64,000 nt of DNA from Flexifilum sp963727545 (GCA_963727545.1 CAVSGS010000021.1:54701-118700), one strand, 5' to 3'. Shown: positions 52,058-61,604, counted from the stretch's first letter. Notes: generated by a model from the letters alone, not told the origin. Program-made: numbers and translations.

Positions 52058-52666
52058 ATGGCACAGCATCTCGTCTCAACTAAATCCGGTCGTATCATCG
52101 AAGATCCGCCGATCGCCCGTTTCCTGTTCAGCGATACGCGTTTTGCTCCAGTGTGGACGGTCATTCGCGTGCTGATCGGTCTGTCGTGGCTCGAAGCCGG
52201 GCTGGGGAAATTCGGCAACCCGGCATGGATGCAAACCGGTGACGCGCTGAAGGGTTTCTGGACCAGCGCCGTCGCCGTCCCGGAGACGGGTCACGCTGCC
52301 ATCACCTTCGATTGGTATCGTTCGTTCCTGCAGGGACTGCTCGACGCGGGCGCTTACACTTGGTTCGCCAAGCTGATCGTCTTCGGCGAAATTCTGGTCG
52401 GCGTCGCCTTGATCGTCGGCGCATTCGTCGGTATCGCCGCGGTGTTCGCCGCGCTGATGAACTGGAACTACATCATGGCGGGTTCCGCCAGCAGCAACGG
52501 TCTATTCCTCGTCGCCGCCATCGCCCTCATCCTCGCTTGGAAGACCGCCGGTTATTATGGTCTCGACTTCTTCCTGCTGCCCCGCTTGGGTACGCCGTGG
52601 ACGCGGCGGAAAACACACCAACAGCAAGAGCAGGACAGTACGCAAGCCGCTCATAACGCCATCTAG
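52058..52666 (+). CDS. DoxX/DoxD-family membrane protein
   Basis: A 202-residue protein with four hydrophobic segments: TVIRVLIGLSWLEAGLGKF; FAKLIVFGEILVGVALIVGA; IAAVFAALMNWNYIMAG; and the VAAIALILAWK helix. The L-x-x-G-x-x-K-F and G-E-I-x-x-G-x-A-L features fit DoxX/thiosulfate:quinone oxidoreductase small-subunit-like proteins, whose roles involve quinone-linked redox stress. Monocistronic, with a strong terminator behind. Confidence 0.87.
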   Translation: MAQHLVSTKSGRIIEDPPIARFLFSDTRFAPVWTVIRVLIGLSWLEAGLGKFGNPAWMQTGDALKGFWTSAVAVPETGHAAITFDWYRSFLQGLLDAGAYTWFAKLIVFGEILVGVALIVGAFVGIAAVFAALMNWNYIMAGSASSNGLFLVAAIALILAWKTAGYYGLDFFLLPRLGTPWTRRKTHQQQEQDSTQAAHNAI

Positions 52667-52699
52667 AGCAGCCTGAGTTACACCAGCTAAATACAAAAA

Positions 52700-52734
52700 C
52701 ACCTGCCCTCGCTGAACGGGGGCAGGTGTTTTTT
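52700..52734 (+). terminator. terminator of the DoxX gene
   Basis: Stem CACCTGCCC/GGGCAGGTG followed by a T-run. Confidence 0.85.
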
Positions 52735-52758
52735 GCTGCTAAGTGATTGCGTGACGGA

Positions 52759-54213
52759 TCAGCCGCCGGGAGCCAGTGTCGCTACCGTGGTCGGGCGCGC
52801 CGTCGGCAGCGGCGGGAGCGTCGGCTGGCTGTTGCCGATGTTCTCTTCATTCGCGCCGGGGATCCCCGAGGCGCTGGTCGGCAGCACCAAATCGCTATTA
52901 TCGCCGGAGGTCGTATCCGCGCCGAGCGGATTGGTCGTCAACGGCTGAGCGTTGGCATCTTGAGCGCAGCGGAAACCGATCCATGCCTGCGGATCGTTCG
53001 GCAAACTGGTTTGGCGGTGAACGCTGCGGGCGAAGAACGGCACTGCATCCCATGAACCACCGCGCACGACTTTGTCCGTCCCAGAGGTCGGACCGGTCGG
53101 ATCGGGGATCGTGGCTTCAGGACGTCCGTAGAAGCGCGCATCGTACCAATCGCTGACCCACTCGGCGACGTTGCCCGCCATGTTGAGCATCCCGTAATCA
53201 CTCTGCCCATCGGGGAAGGACAGAACCTGCACCGCGCCCGGCTCGGCTGCCGGATCAGCAGGACGGCGGGTGCTGGCACGGGTGGGATCCCACGTATTGC
53301 CCCACGGGTAGATGTAATCGTTCGGACCCCGCGCGGCGTGTTCCCACTCCGCCTCGGTCGGCAGGCGACGACCAATCGCTTGGCAGTAGGCTTGAGCGCC
53401 ATACCACGTCACGTTGACAACCGGGAACTCGCTGATCACCACCGGGACGCTGTAGTTCGCGCCGTCGTACTGGATATTGCTGGTCTCGGACTCGCTGCGG
53501 GTTTGCATACAGGGCATCCCATCGCAGCCATTCCGATGGCTGCCCGCGCCCATCAAGTTCATGAAGCGCAGGAACTGCTCGTAAGTGACTTCCGTCACCT
53601 CCATGTTGAAGGCGCTGATCGTCACCTGATGCTCAGGATAGGAGTCTTCGCCATAAGCGACGTCGCAGTTGCCGGGATTGCCGCCGTAATCGGTGCCGTC
53701 GGTACACTGCGCGACCGCCGCGCTGACTTCGCCGGGGCTGGTGCCCATGGTGAAGGTGCCGCCATCAACCGCGCCCAAGTCGCTGGCGTAGCTGAGCAGG
53801 GAGGCGAACGTATCGCCGCCTGTGTTACTGAGGTTGGCGCTGGTGTTCGTCTGCGCGCCGACCGGAGTTGCTAGGGACGTGGTCGGCTGAAGGGTCAAGA
53901 AAGTCGCGTCAATCGTCGGGCTGGCGGTGGGTGCCAGCACGTCTTCAAGCTGGATCGGTTGGGTCGCTGTGGCTGGGGCTTCGGTGGGAGCAATCGTGGG
54001 GGTCACAGGCGCAGCAGTCGCCGTGATGACAAAAGGTGTTTGGGTCGGCACGTTGGCGACGCTGTTAGGATCAAGGCTCAAGATGCCGCTGGCAAGTCCT
54101 AAGAGGACCAGCACAACCGAGCAGCCAAAGCCCATCACCACACCGATGATGACCCATTGCCAAGCAGCACCTCCGGAACGTCTTCCTACGTAACCGTAAC
54201 TGCCTCGTGACAT
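52759..54213 (-). CDS. membrane-anchored FGE/SUMF1-like (formylglycine-generating enzyme-fold) protein
   Basis: A 484-residue protein. An N-terminal membrane helix (WVIIGVVMGFGCSVVLVLLGLASG) and a Thr/Pro-rich linker of about 90 residues lead to an FGE-sulfatase domain: GGTFTMGTSPGE, VTEVTYEQFLRFMN, VVNVTWYGAQAYCQAIGRRLPTEAEWEHAARG, YPWGN, AGNVAEWVSDWY, VVRGGSWD, ending GFRCA. I cannot identify the copper-binding Cys pair of true FGE, so an extracytosolic structural or ligand role is possible. GGAGGAG upstream of ATG 54213. Confidence 0.85.
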   Translation of the reverse strand: MSRGSYGYVGRRSGGAAWQWVIIGVVMGFGCSVVLVLLGLASGILSLDPNSVANVPTQTPFVITATAAPVTPTIAPTEAPATATQPIQLEDVLAPTASPTIDATFLTLQPTTSLATPVGAQTNTSANLSNTGGDTFASLLSYASDLGAVDGGTFTMGTSPGEVSAAVAQCTDGTDYGGNPGNCDVAYGEDSYPEHQVTISAFNMEVTEVTYEQFLRFMNLMGAGSHRNGCDGMPCMQTRSESETSNIQYDGANYSVPVVISEFPVVNVTWYGAQAYCQAIGRRLPTEAEWEHAARGPNDYIYPWGNTWDPTRASTRRPADPAAEPGAVQVLSFPDGQSDYGMLNMAGNVAEWVSDWYDARFYGRPEATIPDPTGPTSGTDKVVRGGSWDAVPFFARSVHRQTSLPNDPQAWIGFRCAQDANAQPLTTNPLGADTTSGDNSDLVLPTSASGIPGANEENIGNSQPTLPPLPTARPTTVATLAPGG

Positions 54214-54293
54214 ACTCGCTTCTCCTCCAAAGTCGGTATGGTAAGTGGAACAATCCGACTGTAGATTTTTTTCACAAGTGCCTATAGTAAACG

Positions 54294-54327
54294 AAAAACC
54301 CTACCAAACCAACGGTAGGGTTTTTCG
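54294..54327 (-). terminator. bidirectional-looking terminator
   Basis: AAAAACCCTACC/GGTAGGGTTTTT stem with an 8-base loop, 23 bp after the pilin stop on the minus strand. Confidence 0.8.
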
Positions 54328-54349
54328 CTGCTGCTAGAATGAGGGCGTA

Positions 54350-54544
54350 TTACAAAGAATTGATGACGTTGGAGAAGTCGTTGCCGACCCACGGACCAAT
54401 GAGCGTCATGACGACAAAGGCGACCAACACGACCAGCACAAGGATTAGGGCATACTCAACTAAACCCTGTCCGTTGTGCGGCGTGAGGCTCGCCCAATGT
54501 GCGCGCACATTTCGAAGCCATCCTTTCAACCACGCCGATTCCAT
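54350..54544 (-). CDS. Flp/Fap-type pilin
   Basis: A 64-residue precursor with the class III (Flp) signature G-Q-G-L-V-E-Y-A-L-I-L followed by a hydrophobic helix (VLVVLVAFVVMTLIG). Processing by a TadV/type IV prepilin peptidase would be expected before or at the GQG-L junction. The start at 54544 is set by GGGAGG upstream. No tad assembly genes lie nearby, so this is an orphan pilin gene. Confidence 0.85.
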   Translation of the reverse strand: MESAWLKGWLRNVRAHWASLTPHNGQGLVEYALILVLVVLVAFVVMTLIGPWVGNDFSNVINSL

Positions 54545-54726
54545 AAGAACCTCCCACAAAATAATGAAAATGAGTGCAACGCCCGATCAAATCGATGAAG
54601 ATGTGGGCTATAGACTATTGTACTATAGCATTCGCTTAAAAAATTCATTGTCGAGCCTTACTGTATTGACAAGCTTTCTTCACACTATTACGATTGGGAT
54701 ACACTACCAACATAGGAAGATAATGC

Positions 54727-55731
54727 GTGGTTAGCCTCAGTGTACAAGACTCCTCCCCTACTTCGGGACTGCGCCCGGTTAACCTGAGAACCGACCTCGC
54801 CCCACTTGCCGACTTAATCGAGCTGGCGTTTTCGGAGAGCATGGATACCGGCGGTCGCGCCGCTGTCCGTGAGATGCGCACGCTGAGCCGCTTGGGACCG
54901 GGTTTGAGCGTTGTGCTGGGTATGAACGATCTGGCGCAAGGCGTCGGCTTAGGCTTTGTGTGGATCGAGGACGGGCGCTTGGTCGGCAATACGTCAATCT
55001 ATCCCGCCAACGTGCCGACCGGTCCGACGTGGATCATCGCCAACGTCGCCGTTCACCCGGATTATCGCGGACGGGGGATTGCGCGGAAGTTGGTCACGGC
55101 GAGCCTCGATATGATCCGCCAGCGCAGCATCAAAGCGACCGCGGTTTTGCAGGTCGAGGCGCAAAACGACGTCGCTTATCAACTCTATCAACGGTTGGGC
55201 TTCGTGCCCGAACGTACGTGGACAACGTGGCGACGCAGCAGTACAGCGCGGATGCCCTTCCCGGTCGATTATTCCGACATCTTCATCACCCGCCGCCGCG
55301 CCAACGAATGGCGCGCCGAATTCGCGCTGACCGAACGGCTGCGTCCGGCAAATCAAGGCGGGATCGGTTGGCTGCGCCCACTGCACCAGCGCTTTTTTCA
55401 CCGGGCGCTGTTTGGCAGGTTGAGCGACTTGATCAACCTGCGCTCGCTGGAGCGGCTGGTGATTCGCGGCGACCACGACGATCTCCGCGCGGTTATGTGG
55501 CTCGAATCGGCGTTTGCTGCCAGCACCGTCCACATGACCCTGTTGGTCGATACCCCTTACCGGGGACTCTACGACGACGCCCTGATCAACCTCGCGGCGC
55601 GGCGTTACAGCCTGCGCTCGACCCTCAGCATCGAACATCCCGCCGACGACACCATCACGAACGATCTGCTCCGGCGCTACCAGTTTCATCCGCAGCGCAC
55701 GCTAATCCACATGCACTGGCAGGCAAACTAA
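54727..55731 (+). CDS. tandem GNAT acetyltransferase
   Basis: A 334-residue protein. The first GNAT domain is complete: WIIANVAVHPDYRGRGIARKLVTASLDMI and V-E-A-Q-N-D-V-A-Y-Q-L-Y-Q-R-L-G-F. The C-terminal half (about 210-334) looks like a degenerate second GNAT fold. GTG 54727 has AGGAAGA 6 bases upstream. Substrate unknown. Confidence 0.82.
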   Translation: MVSLSVQDSSPTSGLRPVNLRTDLAPLADLIELAFSESMDTGGRAAVREMRTLSRLGPGLSVVLGMNDLAQGVGLGFVWIEDGRLVGNTSIYPANVPTGPTWIIANVAVHPDYRGRGIARKLVTASLDMIRQRSIKATAVLQVEAQNDVAYQLYQRLGFVPERTWTTWRRSSTARMPFPVDYSDIFITRRRANEWRAEFALTERLRPANQGGIGWLRPLHQRFFHRALFGRLSDLINLRSLERLVIRGDHDDLRAVMWLESAFAASTVHMTLLVDTPYRGLYDDALINLAARRYSLRSTLSIEHPADDTITNDLLRRYQFHPQRTLIHMHWQAN

Positions 55732-55888
55732 CCTCGCATTAATTTTCTTCGTTATATAATATGATTAAGCTCAGGCGATGCATCGTCGGGCTGAGTTTCT
55801 AGTTATTCGTCGTTCGTTTTTGGCTGCGTAGCGCCAAAGACTAAGAACCAATAACTAAAAACTTACTCAATCGACTGAGGTAAAAGTC

Positions 55889-57241
55889 ATGGAATTCCTC
55901 GTTATCTTGCTGCTGATCGGGTTGAACGGTTTGTTCTCGATGGCAGAAACCGCCGTGATCGCGGCGCGGCGGGCGCGGCTGCAGCAGCAAGCCGAAAAAG
56001 GCAGTCAGGGCGCGCAAACGGCGCTCGAACTGGCGCAGGAGCCGAACCGCTTTCTCTCGACGGTGCAGGTCGGCATCACGCTGATCGGTATTCTGACCGG
56101 CGCCTTCGGTGGCGCGACCATCGCCGCGCAGATCGCCGGGCTGGTACGTCCGACGGCGCTCGGTCGCTACGCCGATGCGATCGGCTTTGGCGTCGTCGTA
56201 GTCGTGACGACTTACCTGTCGCTGATCGTGGGCGAACTCGTCCCCAAGCGGCTGGCGCTGCTCTATCCTGAGCGGATCGCCGCAGTGATCGCGCGCCCGA
56301 TGAATACGCTCTCGGCGTTGACGTCGCCGCTGATCACGCTCTTGAGCGGCTCGACCAGCGCGGTCATGTTCCTGCTGGGTGTGAGTCAGGGCGATGAGCC
56401 TCCGGTCACGGAGGAAGAGATCAAAACGATGATGCGGCAGGGCAGCGAGGCGGGCGTCTTCGAAGAAGGTGAACCGGAGATGGTCTCCGGTATTTTCCGG
56501 CTGGGGGAGCGGCGGGTCGGCTCGGTGATGACGCCGCGCACCGAGGTCTACTGGCTCAACGTGAACGACTCCGACGAGGAAAACCGCGCTAAAATAAGGG
56601 ACTGTGATTTTTCGCGGATGCCGGTCTGCGCCGACGACATGGATCACGTCGTCGGGCTGATGAATGCTAAAGCGCTGCTCTCGCGGCTGCTGGCGGGTGA
56701 GTCGTTCGACCTGCACGCCACCATGACCGAACCGCTGTTCGTGCCGGAAAATCTGCCTGCCTCGAAAGCGCTCAGCCTGTTCCGTGAATCGGCACAGCAC
56801 ATCGCCCTCGTCGTCGGCGAATACGGCGGCATGGAAGGGTTGATCACGATGCAAGACCTGCTCGAAGAAATCGTCGGCGACGACGAGAACAGCGCGCCAC
56901 AGGCGGTCGGACGTGAAGACGGCTCCATGCTGATTGATGGGCTGATGGCGATCGACGATTTCGAAGCGCTGTTCAACGTCATCGTCCCCGGCGCGCACGA
57001 CGATTATGCGACGCTCGGCGGCTTCGTGATGGCGCAGATGGGCACCATCCCGCAGGCGGGCGAGAGCTTCGACTGGGAAAACCTGCACGTCGAGGTCATG
57101 GACATGGACGGCAACCGCGTCGATAAAGTGCTGGTTACGGCGCAGGAACCCGCCCCCGATGCTTCTAGCGATGAACCAACCGACGAACTTGCCGAAGCGC
57201 CAGCCGCAGCGCCAGCCGATACCCCCACAGGAGACAGTTGA
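55889..57241 (+). CDS. CNNM/CorC-type membrane protein with CBS pair
   Basis: A 450-residue paralogue of the protein at 10407-11774: MEFLVILLLIGLNGLFSMAETAVIAARRARL, GELVPKRLALLYPERIA, VMTPRTEVYWL, LVVGEYGGMEGLITMQDLLEEIVG and a C-terminal CorC/HlyC domain. The tail is acidic and Pro/Ala-rich. TGAGGTAAAAG lies before the ATG. The stop overlaps the response-regulator start (TGATG), linking metal handling with a two-component system. Confidence 0.88.
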   Translation: MEFLVILLLIGLNGLFSMAETAVIAARRARLQQQAEKGSQGAQTALELAQEPNRFLSTVQVGITLIGILTGAFGGATIAAQIAGLVRPTALGRYADAIGFGVVVVVTTYLSLIVGELVPKRLALLYPERIAAVIARPMNTLSALTSPLITLLSGSTSAVMFLLGVSQGDEPPVTEEEIKTMMRQGSEAGVFEEGEPEMVSGIFRLGERRVGSVMTPRTEVYWLNVNDSDEENRAKIRDCDFSRMPVCADDMDHVVGLMNAKALLSRLLAGESFDLHATMTEPLFVPENLPASKALSLFRESAQHIALVVGEYGGMEGLITMQDLLEEIVGDDENSAPQAVGREDGSMLIDGLMAIDDFEALFNVIVPGAHDDYATLGGFVMAQMGTIPQAGESFDWENLHVEVMDMDGNRVDKVLVTAQEPAPDASSDEPTDELAEAPAAAPADTPTGDS

Positions 57242-57946
57242 TGCCGGAAACCATCCTGATCGTCGACGACGAGCAGCACATTATCGACCTCGCGAAACTC
57301 TACCTCGAACAAGAGGGTTACAAGACCAGCAGCGCCACCGACGGCAAGACCGCGCTCCAGCAGATTTTGCGCGATACCCCCAGCCTCGTCGTGCTGGACT
57401 TGATGCTGCCGGAACTCGACGGCTGGGAAGTCTGCCGCCGCGTCCGCGCCGAATCGGACGTGCCGATCATCATGCTGACCGCGCGCAGCGACGACATCGA
57501 CCGGATCGTCGGCTTGGAACTGGGCGCGGACGACTACCTGACGAAGCCCTTCAATCCGCGCGAGTTGGTCGCCCGCGTGCGGGCGATCCTGCGACGCTCG
57601 AATCGCCCCGCGCCGACCGCCAGCGACACCTCGCTGACCATCGGCAACTTGGTGATCCAGCCGGAGAAGCGGGTCGTCCAAGTCGAGGGCAAGGAAGTCG
57701 ATCTTGCGGATGAAGGAGTTCGATCTGCTGCTGACGCTGGCGACCAATCCCGGCATGGTCTTCACCCGCGAGAAGCTGCTCGACGTGGTCTGGGGCTACG
57801 ACTTCGCCGGTGAGACGCGCACCGTCGACGTGCACATCGCCCATCTGCGGCACAAGCTCAAGGGCATGTCCGCCACCATCGACACGGTTTGGGGCGTCGG
57901 CTACCGGCTTAGACGTGTGATGCTCGCTGCATTTGCCGAGGGTTAA
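57241..57946 (+). CDS. OmpR/PhoB-type response regulator (one frameshift)
   Basis: A REC domain (ILIVDDEQHIIDLAKLYLEQEGY, phospho-Asp in VVLDLMLPELDG, Lys in DYLTKPFNPRELVAR) and a winged-helix effector domain (MKEFDLLLTLATNPGMVFTREKLLDVVWGYDF, RTVDVHIAHLRHKL, TVWGVGYRL). One extra base near 57704 (gatcTtgcgg) breaks the frame between the domains; correcting it gives a normal protein of about 234 residues. ATG 57241 has AGGAGA upstream. The cognate kinase is the gene at 58161. Confidence 0.88.
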
Positions 57947-58058
57947 AACCCTCGGCTAGAAAAAAGGCGTCCACTAAAGGGACGCCATCAACCGTCGATC
58001 AGAAGAAACGCCTTTAGTGCGTTTCGTTTTTTATAGCGATGGGTTTCAACCCGTCGCG
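57936..58058. terminator. cluster of four hairpins between response regulator and kinase genes
   Basis: GCCGAGGG/CCCTCGGC (57936-57957, overlapping the stop codon), GGCGTCC/GGGACGCC (57965-57986), GAAACGC/GCGTTTC followed by GTTTTTT (58003-58033) and CGATGGGTTT/AACCCGTCG (about 58039-58058). The third is a good intrinsic terminator. It separates the two genes of the two-component pair. Confidence 0.65.
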
Positions 58059-58160
58059 GATGTTTGCGCCTCGGATGCTATTTGGTATGTGGGTGAAAAT
58101 TTTACATTTGTATTCTAAGATCGTTGCGAACGTTCAACGCAAGGTCATGTAAGAACTCCC

Positions 58161-59657
58161 ATGCTGCACGGATTACGCGCCCGTCTGTTTGTGTCTTATC
58201 TGCTGCTGCTGGCGATCATGCTCGGCGTGATCGGCGGGGCGCTGGTGCTGATCCTCAACACCCGCGACGCGCCGCCGGAGCCGACTTATCAGCAGTTGGC
58301 GACGCTGGCGCTGAGCCTAAATCTGCGCGACGTGCTCAACGCGGCGGGCTTCAACCAAATCTTCCCGACCCAGCGCGACGTCAACAGCTTGTCGAGCGCG
58401 CTTTCGCAGATCGCCGACGAGCGGCAGGTGCGTATCCTGCTGGTCAACCTCGACAATCAAAACGTCCTCTACGACAGTGAAAACAACTTTCACGTGAACC
58501 AACGCTTAGACGGACAGATCGAGAACTACCTGATCCCGGCGGCGATCACGCGCAACATCTTGACCGGGATCAACGCGGTGCGCGGATCGTTCCAAGACCC
58601 GACCGACGCCGACGAATGGCTGTTCGTCGGCATCGAGAGCATCCGCCAGCGCCAGAATGCCTACGCGCTCCTGTTCGCCGATCCGCGCCCGACGCAATCG
58701 CTGCAAGATGCGCTGTCGCAGTTCGGCACGCAGTTATTCCCGATTTTGGTGCAGGCGGCGATTGTCGGCTTGGCGGTCGCGCTGCTGCTGGCGGTGCTGA
58801 TCACGCGGAGCATCGCCAAGCCGCTGCAAACGGTCGCCGCTGCCGCCGCCGAAGTCGCCGCCGGACATTACAACCAGTCCGTGCCGCTGGCGGGTCCGCA
58901 GGAAGTCCGGGCGGTGGCGCAGTCGTTCAACGCCATGAGCGACAAAGTCCGCTCCGAGCAGCGCGCCCAGCAGGATTTTCTCGCCAACGTCTCGCACGAC
59001 CTCAAGACGCCGCTGACCTCGATTCAGGGCTACTCGCAGGCGATCATGGATGGCGCGATCGCCGATCCGCAGCAGGCGGCGAAGATCATCCGCGAAGAGT
59101 CGGAGCGGCTCAACCGGATGGTGGTCGAACTAACCGATCTGGCACGGCTGCAAGCAGGGCGGCTGTCGATGAAGACCGACGCGGTCGATCTCGGTCAGCT
59201 CACGGCAGCGGTGGCGCAGCGCTTGACGATCATGGCGCAGGAGAAAAACGTCAGCCTCGAAGTCAGCGCGCCGTCGATGCCGCCGATTGCCGGTGACGGC
59301 GACCGCTTGGTGCAGGTCGTGACCAACCTGATCAGCAACGCGATCAAGTACACGCCGTCGGGCGGGCGGGTGCTGGTCAAGACGCAGCTTCGGCGCAACG
59401 GCGTCGAGTTGGTGGTCGAGGACACCGGACAGGGGATCGCGCCCGCCGACCTCGCGCGGATTTTCGAGCGCTTCTATCAGGTCGATAAGGCGCGCGGTCC
59501 GCAGCGCGGCACCGGCTTAGGCTTGGCGATTGTGCAGGAGATCGTGCAGGCGCACGGCGGGACGATCACGGTCAACAGCGCGGGCGAGAACAAAGGCTCG
59601 ATTTTCACTGTCTGGATTCCGTCGCCGGATTTGAGCACCATCATGCGGCGGCGGTGA
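58161..59657 (+). CDS. membrane sensor histidine kinase
   Basis: A 498-residue kinase: TM1 (LFVSYLLLLAIMLGVIGGALVLIL), extracytosolic sensor of about 160 residues, TM2 (LFPILVQAAIVGLAVALLLAVLI), HAMP (ITRSIAKPLQTVAAAAAEVAAGHY), HisKA with phospho-His in NVSHDLKTPLTSIQGYSQAI, and HATPase with LISNAIKYTP, VEDTGQGIAP and GTGLGLAIVQEIV. It phosphorylates the response regulator encoded just upstream. The sensed signal is unknown. Confidence 0.93.
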   Translation: MLHGLRARLFVSYLLLLAIMLGVIGGALVLILNTRDAPPEPTYQQLATLALSLNLRDVLNAAGFNQIFPTQRDVNSLSSALSQIADERQVRILLVNLDNQNVLYDSENNFHVNQRLDGQIENYLIPAAITRNILTGINAVRGSFQDPTDADEWLFVGIESIRQRQNAYALLFADPRPTQSLQDALSQFGTQLFPILVQAAIVGLAVALLLAVLITRSIAKPLQTVAAAAAEVAAGHYNQSVPLAGPQEVRAVAQSFNAMSDKVRSEQRAQQDFLANVSHDLKTPLTSIQGYSQAIMDGAIADPQQAAKIIREESERLNRMVVELTDLARLQAGRLSMKTDAVDLGQLTAAVAQRLTIMAQEKNVSLEVSAPSMPPIAGDGDRLVQVVTNLISNAIKYTPSGGRVLVKTQLRRNGVELVVEDTGQGIAPADLARIFERFYQVDKARGPQRGTGLGLAIVQEIVQAHGGTITVNSAGENKGSIFTVWIPSPDLSTIMRRR

Positions 59658-59659
59658 TA

Positions 59660-60043
59660 CTAATACGGTTTTTGCGCCAATTCGCCGAGCAGCGGCGCGA
59701 AGTGTTTGAGATTGTGCGTGTACAGCGGAATTTGCAGGCGGTGGCTCACCGAAGCAATCAGGCAGTCCATCATGCCGACGCCGTGACTGAGTTCGTAACG
59801 CATCTGCGCTGCCATCGCCCACTCTAGGTCGGCTTCGGTCAGGTAAATCATCTCGAACGCTTCCATCAGTCGCACTGCGCGTTGGCGCTTGATCTTGCTT
59901 GGCCCACCTTCGATGACTTCCATCCAGATGATCGGTGTGATACCAAGCAATGGCTGGTTTTGCGCTTGAAGCCAATTAAGGGCTGACGGATAGTGTCGGA
60001 TCAGATCTACAATGACGTTGGTATCAATAACTGCTGTTGCCAA
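59660..60043 (-). CDS. PIN-domain toxin, VapC-like ribonuclease
   Basis: A PIN fold with acidic active-site residues visible in AVIDTNVIVDLI, IIWMEVIEGG and GMMDCLIASV, and a final YTHNLKHF. Toxins of this kind cleave tRNA or rRNA. TTG 60043 is the likely start, overlapping the antitoxin frame by 20 bp, with GGGAG just upstream; no ATG gives a normal N-terminus. The resulting ~127 residues is usual for VapC. Confidence 0.85.
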   Translation of the reverse strand: MATAVIDTNVIVDLIRHYPSALNWLQAQNQPLLGITPIIWMEVIEGGPSKIKRQRAVRLMEAFEMIYLTEADLEWAMAAQMRYELSHGVGMMDCLIASVSHRLQIPLYTHNLKHFAPLLGELAQKPY

Positions 60044-60368
60044 GTCTGCGCTCCCGCCGTTTCCGCCGCTGTTCCTCAACCCACTCTACTGAGTCGGTGA
60101 TTCCCATATCTTCCCAACCGCCCGCCAAGCCCCGTTCGACAATTTCCTTACCACTCAACGGCTTGAAGGTCAGGAATTCCTTGATTTCCTCGTCGGTGAA
60201 ATCTTGATCGGCGTCGGTATCTTCTAACGCTTCGACGGACTCCTGTGCTTGCGGTGCGCGCTGTGCTTAAATCGTGATCTCGACTTCGCCCGGCGGCAGG
60301 TTTTTCGGCGGATCGAAGATCAGTTCACCCTCGTCCGTGACTTGCCCTTTGAGATGGATCGTCACCAT
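60024..60368 (-). CDS. antitoxin gene interrupted by an in-frame stop codon
   Basis: ATG 60368 opens MVTIHLKGQVTDEGELIFDP and runs PKNLPPGEVEITI, then TAA at 60269-60267. The same frame then continues without a break through FTDEEIKEFLTFKPLSGKE, IVERGLAGGWEDMGITDSVE and WVEEQRRKRRERR to TGA at 60024. This order (short beta-hairpin DNA-binding part, linker, GGWEDMGI segment, basic tail) matches VapB-type antitoxins that accompany PIN toxins. A single base change (for example TAA for AAA) would restore a 114-residue antitoxin. A frameshift cannot explain it, because the frame is unchanged. Confidence 0.6.
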
Positions 60369-60464
60369 GTCACCGCACTCCCCATACCAGTACTTAAGTC
60401 CAATTATACCTTTCTTTGCGTCTTTCCCTTTCCTTGGCGTCTTTGCGTTAAATCTTTTGGCTTT

Positions 60465-61604
60465 TTAATCCTCGTTCAGCCGACCGTACTTCCGCAGAAT
60501 TTCGCGCAGGCGGTCGTGCGGCAGCGCGTGCGCCGTGTTGCCGTTGATGCCAACCGTCGTCTTGGCGGCGACCAGCGCGTTGAGGATCGCTTCTTCGGTC
60601 GCCTGAATGGTCGCCTCGAACAGCGGCGTCAGCGAGTCGTTGGCGAGCATCCGTAGATCGACGGTGGCATTGCGTTTCGCCGCGCCGGGGTTGGCGGTCG
60701 AGAAGGCGATGAAAATGTCGCCGGAAGTGTTCGCGCCGATCCCGCCGACGCGCGTCATGCCCAGCGGAATCCGCCGCGCCAGCCGCTTGAGTTGATGCGG
60801 CAGCAGCGGCGCGTCGGTCGCCACGACGATGATGATCGAGCCGGTGCCGGGTGGCGGCAGCGGGCTGCCATGCCGCTCAACCGGCAGTTCGGTCAACTCC
60901 TGACCGACCGGAACGCCCGCGACCGTCAGCAGATTGCGCGCGCCGTGATTGGCTTGCACCAGCGCCCCGACCGTGTAGCCAGCGGCTTCGCCCGCCTCAT
61001 CGCCCAACTGGCGCGACGCCGTGCCGATCCCGCCTTTGAAGCCGTGACAGATCATCCCCGTGCCGCCGCCGACCGCGCCTTCTTCGACCTGTCCACCGGT
61101 CGCGCTGTCGAGGGCGGCGAAGACGTGCTCGCGGCTGGACGTGAAAGCCGTTCACGTCGTTGAGGATGCCGTCGTAGGTCTCGGCGACGACCGGCAGCGC
61201 CCAGTAGAGACCGGGCAGCAGCGGGTCGAAAATCTGATTCTCCACCTCCCACGCGATCACCGCGTCGCGGACGACGCCGACGCTGTGGGTGTTGGTGATG
61301 GCAGATCGGTCCTTCCAGAAAGCCGGATTCTTCGACCCAGATCGTGCCGGTCATCTCGCCGTTGCCGTTGAGGACGTAGCTGGCGGCGAAAACCGGATCG
61401 TACTTGCGACCGCGCGGCAGCACAGCCGTCACGCCGGTGCGGACAGGTCCGCGCCCGACTTCCAGCGCGCCGTCGCCCGCGATCAGCGTGGTGTGACCGA
61501 CCAGCACGCCCGTCGACGTCGGTGATCGCGTTGAACTTACCCGGCGTGCCTTCGAGGGGAATCCCCAGATCGCGGGCGCGCGGCGGAATGACTGCATTTG
61601 GCAT
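60465..61604 (-). CDS. P1 family (S58) peptidase, DmpA-like (three frameshifts)
   Basis: The second DmpA-type gene in the window. RARDLGIPLEGTPGKFNAITDVDG, VGHTTLIAGDGALEVGRGPV, VIAWEVENQIFDPLLPGLYW and FKGGIGTASRQ together with the autocleavage region PPPGTGSIIIVVATDAPLL lie in successive frames. Breaks are near 61510 (extra base in gacgGgcgtg), 61302 (extra base in atctgcCatc) and 61133 (extra base in ccgCgagc). All are single insertions, and the joined product is full length (about 378 residues) with its nucleophile Ser, so sequence error is likelier than decay. Confidence 0.85.

Noticed and set aside
55841..57088. Minus-strand frame of 415 codons
   Set aside because: Antisense to the CNNM/CorC gene, His/Arg/Asp-rich shadow.
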